NCBI GenBank assembly: GCA_903825695.1
Contig: CAIKBP010000006.1
Span: 1 to 20,720 of the forward strand
Direction: 5' to 3'
Source: an uncultured Verrucomicrobiota bacterium
GTDB lineage: Bacteria; Verrucomicrobiota; Verrucomicrobiia; Palsa-1439
DNA length: 20,720 bases
Both the position numbers and the translations under genes were made by a program. The notes under the pieces are model-generated. The model did not search any database, had not been told where the DNA came from, and was given only the letters and a program-made list of their open reading frames with translations. How positions within the stretch are numbered: the first letter of the stretch is position 1; every line of letters begins with the position of its first letter. This document shows, one piece after another, positions 6,717 through 13,850 of this stretch.

Positions 6717-7370
6717 ATGACGCAGGTATTTCTGGCCGCGCTCTTCGATCTCGACGGCACACTGGCCAATACGTTGGCCGACCTCGCCAACGCGGTCAAC
6801 CATGCCCTCACCGCGCTCGGTTGTCCGACGCATCCACTGGATGCATATCGTTACTTCGTTGGCGACGGCGCGCGCCATCTTTGCTTACGCGCTCTGCCCG
6901 CCAACCGCCAGTATCTCGCTGATGATGTGCTACGATTGATGCAGGCGCATTACGATGCGCATTGTTTCGACGAAACACGGTTGTATCCCGGCATTCCCGA
7001 ACTCGTCGCGGCGTTGCACCGGCGCGGCTTGAGGCTGGCAGTCTTATCGAACAAGCCCGATATGTTTACGAAGCGGATGATCGAACACTATTTCCATCCG
7101 CCGCTGTTTGACATTGTGCGCGGCCAGATGCCAGATGTACCGCTGAAACCAGATCCCACCGCCGCGCGCCAGATCGCTTTGGAACTCGGGTTGCCACCCG
7201 CCCAGTGGCTCTATCTCGGCGACACGAACACGGATATGCGGACAGCGCGCAACGCCGGAATGTGCGCCGTTGGCGCGCTCTGGGGATTCCGGGACCGAGC
7301 CGAACTGCTGGAAAGCGGCGCTCAACATCTCGTCGCCACGTCCGAAGCTGTCTTGCAGTTGCTCGCCTGA
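6717..7370 (+). CDS. gph: HAD-family phosphatase, phosphoglycolate phosphatase-like
   Basis: A 217-residue HAD subfamily IA hydrolase with an alpha-helical cap inserted after motif I. Motif I is FDLDGT with nucleophile D11 and general acid D13. Motif II is VLSNKP, motif III is the lysine in LKPDP, and motif IV is YLGDTNTD. The cap region YFVGDGARHLCLRAL resembles Gph enzymes, which hydrolyse 2-phosphoglycolate formed by DNA repair or Rubisco oxygenation. Related HAD-IA phosphatases look alike, so the symbol is tentative. A GTG lies two codons upstream (6711). The ATG at 6717 is preferred because it gives the compact family N-terminus and sits 6 nt after a good -10 box. The gene is monocistronic and ends in a strong terminator. 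Confidence 0.88.
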   Translation: MTQVFLAALFDLDGTLANTLADLANAVNHALTALGCPTHPLDAYRYFVGDGARHLCLRALPANRQYLADDVLRLMQAHYDAHCFDETRLYPGIPELVAALHRRGLRLAVLSNKPDMFTKRMIEHYFHPPLFDIVRGQMPDVPLKPDPTAARQIALELGLPPAQWLYLGDTNTDMRTARNAGMCAVGALWGFRDRAELLESGAQHLVATSEAVLQLLA

Positions 7371-7378
7371 AAAAGAAA

Positions 7379-7412
7379 AGCGTTCCGCACCTGCGGAACG
7401 CTCTCTTTTTTT
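7379..7412. terminator. bidirectional Rho-independent terminator between gph and the RRM gene
   Basis: A perfect 10-bp stem, AGCGTTCCGC (7379-7388) and GCGGAACGCT (7393-7402), closes a 4-nt loop ACCT. On the plus strand it is followed by CTC and a run of seven T. On the minus strand it is followed by TTTTCTTTTTC. It lies 9 bp after the gph stop and 22 bp after the RRM gene stop, so it ends both converging transcripts. Confidence 0.88.
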
Positions 7413-7433
7413 CAAACTGACGCGGTCGTCGGA

Positions 7434-7772
7434 TTACCGACGATCACGACGGAACTCACGCCGTCCGCCACCACCGCCGCCACCGCCACCACGCCCGCCG
7501 CCAAAGTCGCCCCGGGGGCGTTCTTCGCGTGGACGCGCTTCATTGACCGTCAAGGCGCGGCCATCCAGTTCCTTGCCGTTAAGTTCGGCAATGGCCTTGT
7601 TGGCTTCTTCCTGTGAACCCATCTCCACGAAGGCAAATCCACGCGATTTGCTTGTGAACTTGTCCAAGATCAGTTCGCAACTTGAAACGTTGCCGACGGT
7701 CTTGAACAGTTCGAGGATCTGGCCCTCGGTGGTGTTGAATGACAGGTTGCCAACGAATAGTTTAGTACCCAT
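7434..7772 (-). CDS. glycine-rich RNA-binding protein with one RRM
   Basis: A 112-residue protein with one RNA recognition motif over roughly residues 4-82 and a low-complexity tail of Gly and Arg. RNP2 is KLFVGNL (4-10) and RNP1 is RGFAFVEM (44-51), with the aromatic residues that stack on RNA bases in place. The tail contains a run of glycines after GGGRG and ends in REFRRDRR, an RGG-like basic tail encoded by a CCN/CCG-rich repeat at about 7470-7505. Bacterial RRM proteins of this type resemble the cold-regulated Rbp proteins of cyanobacteria and probably act as RNA chaperones. That role is inferred. AGAAGGA lies 12 nt before the ATG, a rather long spacing. A 173-bp region with a hairpin separates it from argG upstream. 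Confidence 0.95.
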   Translation of the reverse strand: MGTKLFVGNLSFNTTEGQILELFKTVGNVSSCELILDKFTSKSRGFAFVEMGSQEEANKAIAELNGKELDGRALTVNEARPREERPRGDFGGGRGGGGGGGGGRREFRRDRR

Positions 7773-7809
7773 TGTGTGTTATTTCCTTCTGCCGCGGTAG
7801 GAGGCTTCA

Positions 7810-7845
7810 GTGACTGTTCCCGCTCGTCGGGTTTCGGACTGTCAC
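7810..7845 (-). promoter_or_regulatory. hairpin in the leader of the RRM gene
   Basis: A two-part stem lies about 40 bp upstream of the RRM start: outer GTGAC (7810-7814) with GTCAC (7841-7845), and inner CCCG (7819-7822) with CGGG (7828-7831), with internal loops. In minus sense CCTCCT follows it and could pair in part with the AGAAGGA ribosome site. This may be a leader structure affecting translation. It is a weak prediction made by eye. Confidence 0.3.
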
Positions 7846-7945
7846 CGTGCATGAATGACCACTCTGACAATCTACCAATCTCACTGCGAGCTTCTTCTAT
7901 CGACTAGCGGCGGCAAGGTACGCCAATCCGCCAGAATTGCAACAA

Positions 7946-9163
7946 CTATTTTCTCTTTGTCTTGCCCACCCCTGCGGCGCGATTGCGAAGGCGTAAAGCG
8001 TTGAGACGAATGAAGCCGGTGGCGTCGGTCTGGTTATAAGCGCCTTTGTCGGCTTCCATCGTTGCGACGTGCGGATTGTATAGCGACACTGGCGATTTGC
8101 GGCCTGCCGTGATCACGTTTCCTTTGTAGAGCCTGAGGCGGACCGTGCCCGTGACGTTCTTCTGGCTCTCGGTCACGAACGCCTGCAACGCCTCGCGCTC
8201 CGGACTGAACCAAAAACCATAATAGACAAGTTCACTGTACTTCGGTACCAGCGAATCGCGCAGATGCATGACTTCGCGATCCATCGTCAATGTTTCCATT
8301 TGACGATGCGCAAAATGCAGGATCGTGCCGCCGGGCGTCTCGTATACGCCGCGGCTCTTCATTCCGACGAAGCGATTCTCGACCAGATCAACGCGACCAA
8401 CACCGTGTTTGCCGCCCAGCTTGTTCAATGTGCGCATGACATTGGCGGGCGACAGTTTCTTGCCATTGATCGCGACGCAGATGCCGGACTCGAAATTGAG
8501 TTCGATGTACTCAGCCTCGTTAGGCGCGTCCTCGGGCGCAACGCTGAGCTTGAACATATCCTTTGGCGGCTCAACCCACGGATCTTCGAGGATGCCGCTT
8601 TCGAAACTGATGTGCAGGAGATTTCGATCCATCGAATACGGTTTCTTGGCCGAGGCCTCGACCTTGATTCCCTTCTTCTGGCAATATGCGAGCATCTCGG
8701 CGCGGCCTTTGAACTGCGCATGGAACTCCGGTAAACGCCATGGCGCGATGATTTTCAGGTCCGGCGCGAGTGCGGCATAGGTCAACTCGAAACGGCACTG
8801 GTCGTTGCCTTTGCCTGTTGCGCCGTGGGCGACGGTGTCGGCGTTTTCCTTGCGTGCGACGTCTATCTGCGCTTTGGCGATGAGCGGACGCGCGATGCTT
8901 GTGCCGAGGTAATACTGGTTCTCGTAGATCGCGCCCGCTTGAATCATTGGGAATATGAAATCGCGTGCAAATTCCTCAACGAGATCGAGCGCGCAGAATT
9001 TCGACGCGCCGGTGGCTTTGGCTTTCTCATCGAGACCCTTGAGTTCCTCTTCCTGTCCGATGTCGGCGCAGAACGCGACCACTTCGCATCGGTAAGTTTC
9101 CTTCAGCCAATGCAAAATGACCGACGTATCCAACCCGCCTGAGTATGCAACGACGATTTTCAT
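7946..9163 (-). CDS. argG: argininosuccinate synthase
   Basis: ArgG joins citrulline and aspartate with ATP to form argininosuccinate, the substrate of ArgH in the same window. The 405-residue protein has full family length. It begins MKIVVAYSGGLDTS, whose SGGLDTS (8-14) is the PP-loop ATP pyrophosphatase motif. ADIGQEEEL, AHGATGKGNDQCRFE and GRVDLVENRFVGMKSRGVYETPGG-type blocks follow in the usual order. No clear Shine-Dalgarno precedes the ATG; TAGAAA lies 8 nt upstream and could be a weak -10 box. The gene is transcribed apart from argH. Downstream is the leader of the RRM gene. The DUF2079 gene lies upstream on the same strand with a 102-bp gap in which I see no clear terminator. Confidence 0.98.
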   Translation of the reverse strand: MKIVVAYSGGLDTSVILHWLKETYRCEVVAFCADIGQEEELKGLDEKAKATGASKFCALDLVEEFARDFIFPMIQAGAIYENQYYLGTSIARPLIAKAQIDVARKENADTVAHGATGKGNDQCRFELTYAALAPDLKIIAPWRLPEFHAQFKGRAEMLAYCQKKGIKVEASAKKPYSMDRNLLHISFESGILEDPWVEPPKDMFKLSVAPEDAPNEAEYIELNFESGICVAINGKKLSPANVMRTLNKLGGKHGVGRVDLVENRFVGMKSRGVYETPGGTILHFAHRQMETLTMDREVMHLRDSLVPKYSELVYYGFWFSPEREALQAFVTESQKNVTGTVRLRLYKGNVITAGRKSPVSLYNPHVATMEADKGAYNQTDATGFIRLNALRLRNRAAGVGKTKRK

Positions 9164-9265
9164 AGGTAAGCTTTCTACGTCCGCCCCGGCGAAAAATCAC
9201 GAAAAATCTCGACCTGACTGCCTCTTCTGCCTACTCACCGCCGGCATCGGCTACGCATTGTTCGT

Positions 9266-10822
9266 TTATCGATTGTTTTGAGGCGCCACTGTTGTCGGCA
9301 TAGGCGACTGGACGTGGTGAAAGACAAAGACGTTGTTCTCGTTGAACACCAGCTGGTAAGTGGTGTTGGTATAGAACTGCATGAAGATGTCTCGGGTGAT
9401 GAACGGTGGGTACTGGCGCTCGTTCGCGTCCAAGATGACATATTCGAAAGTTGAACCCCAATCCGTGGGAATGGAGCGCGGCTCGGCCCCCAAATATTCC
9501 TTCCAGAACACAGCGTTAACATCCCATTTGGGCCGACTGGACGCTTGCCCAAGCATGCGACGCGGGACAAGAAGGGACGCATCCTTCGGGACAAACTCGA
9601 GCGCTTTCACCAGCGTATCGTGGTATGGCAGCTTCTCGAACCGTCCCAGATCTAACCAAAGCATCCAGTGAGCCGCGCACAACGCCACTAACGTTCCCGC
9701 CAGCACAGGTGCATAATTGCCGCCAGATAACCGCCGCTGCAGTATCCCAGCCAGCCGTCTAACGCCAAAAATCGCTCCCGCGAACAATGCGGTGCCAGTC
9801 ACCACGTTGTAGTGATACGGAATCACGCGCATCATCGTCTCGCTGGTCAACATATTGCCCAAGAGGTCCGGCACGGCAATGAGCGCTGCCCAACCGCCGA
9901 ACGGCAGTACCCATCCTAGTGGCTGCGTTAGCAAAACCAGATAAGTCAGGACATCGCGTTGCAGCACGTGCTCTACGAGGATTCCAGGGTGGCTGGGGAT
10001 GGTCGCAAGGATTTGTGATGGCGTCTGACCAAGATAAGAGAAGTATCGCAACACGTGCCATTGCTGACCGTAGATTTGCATATTCCCGGCCGACCGAAAG
10101 GTCGGCATGATCACTTTCGTCGCCAAAACGAAGTACACCGCCCCGAGCGCCATCGGCGCAACCGCCCATTTCCACCCGCGCCGTTCGATCAGCGCCCATA
10201 CTCCGAACATGCAGATCGCCACAGGCACATTCTCTCGCACTGTGCAGGACAGAAACGCGAATGCCAGAAACCAGCCGAGGCAGTTCTCAACAAAGAAGTA
10301 GATCGCGAACATCAGCACCACTGGCAGGAACGACGGTTGTTGGATCTGGTTCAGGTTTTGCGAGATTAACGGCGGAAACAGTAGAAACGCGATGGCTAAC
10401 AGCACCGCGGCCGACTCGCATGCCAAGAGTTTCCTCGCCAGCAGATAAACCGGAATTGCAGCCAGTGCCAGTGCCAGCGTCTGCAAGAAAAGCAACGTCG
10501 ACACGCCCGGTGCAATCCAGTAGAATGGCAGTAATAAGATGTGAAACAGCGGGGCGTGTTGAGCAAACATGCTGATTTCGTAGGGTGGTACATAGAACCA
10601 CTTCCCATGCAGCGTCCACCAGAACATACTGTTGTTTTCGGCATAGAGACTGCCATCGCGTCCGAACACGCTGTACTGGCGCAGTGCCAGCGAAAACATC
10701 ACGACCAGGTATGCGATGATCACCCAGACCAGCGCCCATTCGCCGGCTGTCCGCTTCGCACAAAACGACGGTCCCCCTGTCCGCGTCTTCCTGGGAACGT
10801 TGCTGTTTGTTTTCCCTGGCAT
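9266..10822 (-). CDS. DUF2079 family polytopic membrane protein
   Basis: A 518-residue integral membrane protein. A short polar N-terminus of about 28 residues precedes a first membrane helix (WALVWVIIAYLVVMFSLAL). A conserved extracytoplasmic loop then contains YAENNSMFWWTLHGKWF and AQHAPLFHILLLPFYW, followed by about eight more hydrophobic segments and a soluble C-terminal tail. The loop with an acidic residue, AxHxxxFH and a proline-rich helix is characteristic of DUF2079, a family related in shape to GT-C lipid-sugar glycosyltransferases. An enzymatic role in sugar transfer is inferred from that resemblance and from the neighbouring dTDP-sugar genes. AAGGA lies 8 nt before the ATG. The gene is divergent from rmlA across a 289-bp gap. 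Confidence 0.85.
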   Translation of the reverse strand: MPGKTNSNVPRKTRTGGPSFCAKRTAGEWALVWVIIAYLVVMFSLALRQYSVFGRDGSLYAENNSMFWWTLHGKWFYVPPYEISMFAQHAPLFHILLLPFYWIAPGVSTLLFLQTLALALAAIPVYLLARKLLACESAAVLLAIAFLLFPPLISQNLNQIQQPSFLPVVLMFAIYFFVENCLGWFLAFAFLSCTVRENVPVAICMFGVWALIERRGWKWAVAPMALGAVYFVLATKVIMPTFRSAGNMQIYGQQWHVLRYFSYLGQTPSQILATIPSHPGILVEHVLQRDVLTYLVLLTQPLGWVLPFGGWAALIAVPDLLGNMLTSETMMRVIPYHYNVVTGTALFAGAIFGVRRLAGILQRRLSGGNYAPVLAGTLVALCAAHWMLWLDLGRFEKLPYHDTLVKALEFVPKDASLLVPRRMLGQASSRPKWDVNAVFWKEYLGAEPRSIPTDWGSTFEYVILDANERQYPPFITRDIFMQFYTNTTYQLVFNENNVFVFHHVQSPMPTTVAPQNNR

Positions 10823-10978
10823 ATCCTGCGTCCTTGCGTCGCGAGGAAGCTAGCTGATGGCAGCTGCTACGCTACATGTGCAGCCCAAGATGCTATCTCC
10901 ACCACGGATATTGTGCAGACCGCGAGCGACGGTGTCAAACCGTTTAAGCCAAGACGTCCGAGGCCTGACTTGCGGCGA

Positions 10979-11007
10979 TTGACTTGCCGCGGCGCTTTGA
11001 CTACTTT
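10979..11007 (+). promoter_or_regulatory. candidate sigma70 promoter for rmlA-rmlB
   Basis: TTGACT (10979-10984; five of six) is followed after 17 nt by TACTTT (11002-11007; four of six). Transcription would start near 11014, about 98 nt before rmlA. The rest of the 289-bp gap (10823-11111) between DUF2079 and rmlA shows no gene, tRNA or clear terminator. It has a small ACGGT/ACCGT repeat at about 10930-10944. Confidence 0.45.
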
Positions 11008-11111
11008 TGTCATTCGATGATCATGGGCGTTAGGACCAGTGTGCCAAGGCCGATCCCCAGCGAGCGTGGAAGCGTGAACGACCGCAACGATTGGGTCATC
11101 AAGGAGCATTG

Positions 11112-11843
11112 ATGAAAGGCGTAATTCTGGCAGGTGGATTGGGTACACGGCTGCATCCGCTGACAAAAATCACGAACAAGCATCTGCTGCCCGTGTTCGA
11201 CAAGCCGATGATCTTCTATCCAATCCAGACCCTGGTGGATGCGGGCGTTCGCGATTTGCTAATCGTCACGGGCGGCAACAACGCAGGCGATTTCCTGCGG
11301 CTGTTGGGGAACGGCAGGGCATTTGGCCTGCCGCACCTTAACTACACCTACCAGGAAGGCGAAGGCGGCATTGCCGATGCCTTGCGGTTGGCGGAACATT
11401 TTGCCGAAGGCGAGAAGATTGTCGTAATGCTGGGTGATAACGTCATAGAGAAGAATATTCGCCGCGGCGTCGCCGCATTCAAAAAACAGAAGTGCGGTGC
11501 GCGTCTCTATCTGAAGGCAGTCCGCAACCCGCAGGCGTACGGTGTGGCTGAACTACGGGCCGGCAAGATCGTCGGGGTCGTGGAAAAACCAAAACGGCCG
11601 AAATCAAATTATGCGGTCATCGGCATTTATATGTACGATAACCGTGTGTTCGACATTATCCGTACTTTGAAACCGTCACGCAGGGGCGAACTGGAGATCA
11701 CCGACGTCAACAATGCCTACCTCCGGCGCGGGCAGCTTGAATACGACATCCTCGACGGCTGGTGGGCGGACGCCGGCGCGTCGCACCAAAAGCTTCTCGA
11801 AACCAGCTTGCAGGTCGCGCGACAACAAGGACTTGCCCTGTGA
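11112..11843 (+). CDS. rmlA: glucose-1-phosphate thymidylyltransferase, short form
   Basis: RmlA joins glucose 1-phosphate and dTTP to make dTDP-glucose, the entry step to dTDP-deoxysugars for O-antigen or other glycans. The 243-residue protein begins MKGVILAGGLGTRLHPLT, the nucleotidyltransferase loop (G8-T18), followed by LPVFDKPMIFYPI with the catalytic lysine K31, then VVMLGDNVIEKN and a GVVEKPKRPKS segment. It is shorter than the 290-residue E. coli-type enzyme and matches the shorter single-domain group found in various bacteria and archaea, which lacks the C-terminal allosteric helices. The start is fixed by AAGGAG 5 nt upstream. The stop codon overlaps the rmlB start by 4 nt (GTGA), so the two genes are translationally coupled. 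Confidence 0.93.
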   Translation: MKGVILAGGLGTRLHPLTKITNKHLLPVFDKPMIFYPIQTLVDAGVRDLLIVTGGNNAGDFLRLLGNGRAFGLPHLNYTYQEGEGGIADALRLAEHFAEGEKIVVMLGDNVIEKNIRRGVAAFKKQKCGARLYLKAVRNPQAYGVAELRAGKIVGVVEKPKRPKSNYAVIGIYMYDNRVFDIIRTLKPSRRGELEITDVNNAYLRRGQLEYDILDGWWADAGASHQKLLETSLQVARQQGLAL

Positions 11844-12868
11844 GACGCGTGCTCGTCACGGGCGGCGCCGGATTCATCGGCTCGCACTTCATCAAGCACG
11901 CATTGCGCGTCCATCCCGACTGGTACATCGTCAATCTCGACAAACTCAGCTACGCCGGCAACCCCGACAATCTCACTGGCTTGCCCGACCCGAACCGCCA
12001 CAAATTCGTTCGGGGCGATATCACCGACCACAAGCTCGTCGAGAAACTCTGGCGTGATTGCCCCGCCGGAAGCGGGGCGGGCTTCGACGCTGTCGTTAAC
12101 TTCGCCGCCGAAACGCATGTTGACCGCTCGATCCTGTGGGCCGATGATTTCATCAAGACCGATGTGCTGGGCGCGTTCACGCTTCTAGAGGCTGCCCGGC
12201 AGTTCGGAGTGAATAAGTTCGTCCAGATTTCCACCGATGAAGTGTACGGGAGCATTGAGCGGGGAAGTTTCTCCGAGGATTCGCCGTTGAACCCCCGCAA
12301 TCCATATTCCGCCAGCAAGGCCGGCGCGGATCGCCTCGCCTATGCCTATTTCGCGACGCACAATGTGCCGGTCATCATTACCCGCTGTTCCAATAATTTC
12401 GGACCGAACCAGCACCCTGAGAAATTCATGCCATTGTTCATCACAAACGCCATGGACGACAAACCGTTGCCGCTCTATGGCGATGGCCGTTATGTGCGCG
12501 ACTGGATCCACGTCGAAGACCACTGCACAGCGATCGATTTCCTCATCGCTCGCGGTCAACTCGGCGAGACGTACAACATTGCCGGCGGCAACGAAGTCGA
12601 GAACGTCGCCATCGCGCGCCGTATCTGCCAGCGGCTTGGCAAACCCGAATCATTGATTCAATCCGTCAAGGATCGCCCCGGGCACGACCGCCGTTACTCG
12701 CTGAACGCCGGGAAACTGGCGGCGCTGGGCTGGAAACCGCAGCGCGACTTCAACCAATCGCTCGACGCGACTATCGATTGGTACGCCGCCAACAAGTCGT
12801 GGTGGCGCAAGATCAAGGGCGGTAAGTTCAAAAGGTACTACGCCCAACAATATGGGCAGCGACTGTGA
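11840..12868 (+). CDS. rmlB: dTDP-glucose 4,6-dehydratase
   Basis: RmlB converts dTDP-glucose to dTDP-4-keto-6-deoxyglucose, using bound NAD. The 342-residue extended SDR protein has the NAD loop GGAGFIGSH (8-16), NFAAETHVDRSI (87-98), the catalytic T132-D133-E134 in STDEVYGS, and Y156/K160 in NPYSASKAG. RCSNNFGPNQHPEKFMP and DWIHVEDHC follow. All are diagnostic of RmlB rather than other epimerases. The frame is open upstream inside rmlA. The GTG at 11840 gives MRRVLVTGGAGF, the standard N-terminus, and overlaps the rmlA stop, so it was chosen. No rmlC or rmlD follows, so the final sugar is not necessarily rhamnose. Confidence 0.96.
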   Translation: MRRVLVTGGAGFIGSHFIKHALRVHPDWYIVNLDKLSYAGNPDNLTGLPDPNRHKFVRGDITDHKLVEKLWRDCPAGSGAGFDAVVNFAAETHVDRSILWADDFIKTDVLGAFTLLEAARQFGVNKFVQISTDEVYGSIERGSFSEDSPLNPRNPYSASKAGADRLAYAYFATHNVPVIITRCSNNFGPNQHPEKFMPLFITNAMDDKPLPLYGDGRYVRDWIHVEDHCTAIDFLIARGQLGETYNIAGGNEVENVAIARRICQRLGKPESLIQSVKDRPGHDRRYSLNAGKLAALGWKPQRDFNQSLDATIDWYAANKSWWRKIKGGKFKRYYAQQYGQRL

Positions 12869-12885
12869 CTTCACTTTCCCCCTTG

Positions 12886-12954
12886 TGTCACCCCGGGCGA
12901 AGCGAAGGGTCTCGCCGTGAACGACAGAGATTCTTCGCTTCGCTCAGAATGACA
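12886..12954. repeat. 69-bp imperfect palindromic intergenic repeat
   Basis: Two 28-bp arms face each other around a 13-bp loop: left arm 12886-12913 and right arm 12927-12954. Both contain the core GCGAAGCGAAG, begin TGTCA in palindrome sense and end TCTC. Differences between arms are mainly transitions in two blocks, so part of the stem would contain G-U pairs as RNA. The right arm read in reverse (TCATTCTGAGCGAAGCGAAG...) resembles a dispersed intergenic palindrome that I recall from several environmental bacterial genomes. It fills almost the whole 94-bp gap between rmlB and the SDR gene. It could fold in the transcript and act as an attenuator or partial terminator, though no T-run follows. 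Confidence 0.8.
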
Positions 12955-12962
12955 AACAAAGT

Positions 12963-13850
12963 ATGAAAATCCTCCTGACAGGTGCAACGGGTTTCATCGG
13001 CTCGCACGTCGCGCGCGCTCTCGTCGCGGCGGGTCATGAGGTTCATGCGGTCGTCCTTCCCAACGATGACACGTGGCGCATTCGCGATATCTTGTCCTCG
13101 CTCGTGACGATCCGGGGCGATCTGCTGGATTCATCCTTCAACCCCCCATCTTTATCTTTCGACTGCTGCATTCACCTCGCTTGGTACGTCGAGACAGGGA
13201 AATACCTCGAATCGCCAGAGAACAGGAAATGGGTCGAAGCGAGCATACGGTTCGCCCGCGTCCTGCAGGACGCCGGTTGCCGGCGATTCGTGGCCGCCGG
13301 CACATGCTTCGAGTACGCGACGAGTGACGAACCACTGCGCGAGTTGAGTCCCACCGGGCAGCGCACGCTCTATGCCCAATCCAAACTTGAATTGTTCAAT
13401 GCCCTCCAATCGCTTGAGATGGAGATCGCGTGGGTGCGGTTTTTCTATCAGTACGGTCCGCACGAAGACCCGCGACGGCTCGTGCCAGTGGTCATCAATG
13501 CATTGCTGCGCAAACAGGAGGCCAAGCTGGTGCAGGGCGACCGTCGCCGCGATTTTTTGCACATCGAGGACGTCGCAAGCGCTGTGGCTGCCGTCGCAGA
13601 GGGCAAACTCACGGGAGCGGTCAATATCGGAAGCGGCGTACCTACCACGGTGGCGGAGATAGGTATGAAGATTGGCGAATTGCTCGGCAAACCTGAACTC
13701 GTTAAGCTCGGCGCACTGCCGTACTCGCCCACCGAGCCGATGCACATCGTTTCCGACAACACGAAATTGAAGAGCACGGGCTGGAAACTCCGCTATCGCC
13801 TCGATGAAGGTCTGCGTCAGACCGTCAAGTGGTGGCAGGCCCGCTTATGA
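12963..13850 (+). CDS. NAD-dependent sugar epimerase/dehydratase, extended SDR
   Basis: A 295-residue extended SDR protein acting on nucleotide sugars. The N-terminal loop is TGATGFIGSH (6-15), an acidic GDLLD follows at 52-56, CIHLAWYVE is at 69-77, and the catalytic pair is Y137/K141 in LYAQSK with the active-site threonine region AAGTCFEYA. The C-terminal half has WVRFFYQYGP and RRDFLHIEDVA, the substrate-domain marks. The GTCFEY variant is like deoxysugar reductases or epimerases in O-antigen clusters, so it may use the RmlB product. That is inference, and UDP- or CDP-sugars cannot be excluded. There is no Shine-Dalgarno before the ATG, and the gene starts 8 bp after the palindromic repeat. 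Its stop codon overlaps that of the converging YfhO-like gene (TTATGA). Confidence 0.9.
   Translation: MKILLTGATGFIGSHVARALVAAGHEVHAVVLPNDDTWRIRDILSSLVTIRGDLLDSSFNPPSLSFDCCIHLAWYVETGKYLESPENRKWVEASIRFARVLQDAGCRRFVAAGTCFEYATSDEPLRELSPTGQRTLYAQSKLELFNALQSLEMEIAWVRFFYQYGPHEDPRRLVPVVINALLRKQEAKLVQGDRRRDFLHIEDVASAVAAVAEGKLTGAVNIGSGVPTTVAEIGMKIGELLGKPELVKLGALPYSPTEPMHIVSDNTKLKSTGWKLRYRLDEGLRQTVKWWQARL

Noticed and set aside
7465..7510. CCN-repeat tract as a microsatellite or phase-variation switch
   Set aside because: It encodes the glycine-rich tail of the RRM protein, typical for the family. The repeat is imperfect in triplets, so slippage would not switch the frame.
7670..7870. Open frame from the RRM leader into the RRM gene in another frame, beginning MHGDSPKPDEREQ
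   Set aside because: It overlaps the RNP-coding part of a certain gene and lacks a ribosome site at its ATG. It is an open frame produced by the leader sequence, although a very short leader peptide cannot be fully excluded.
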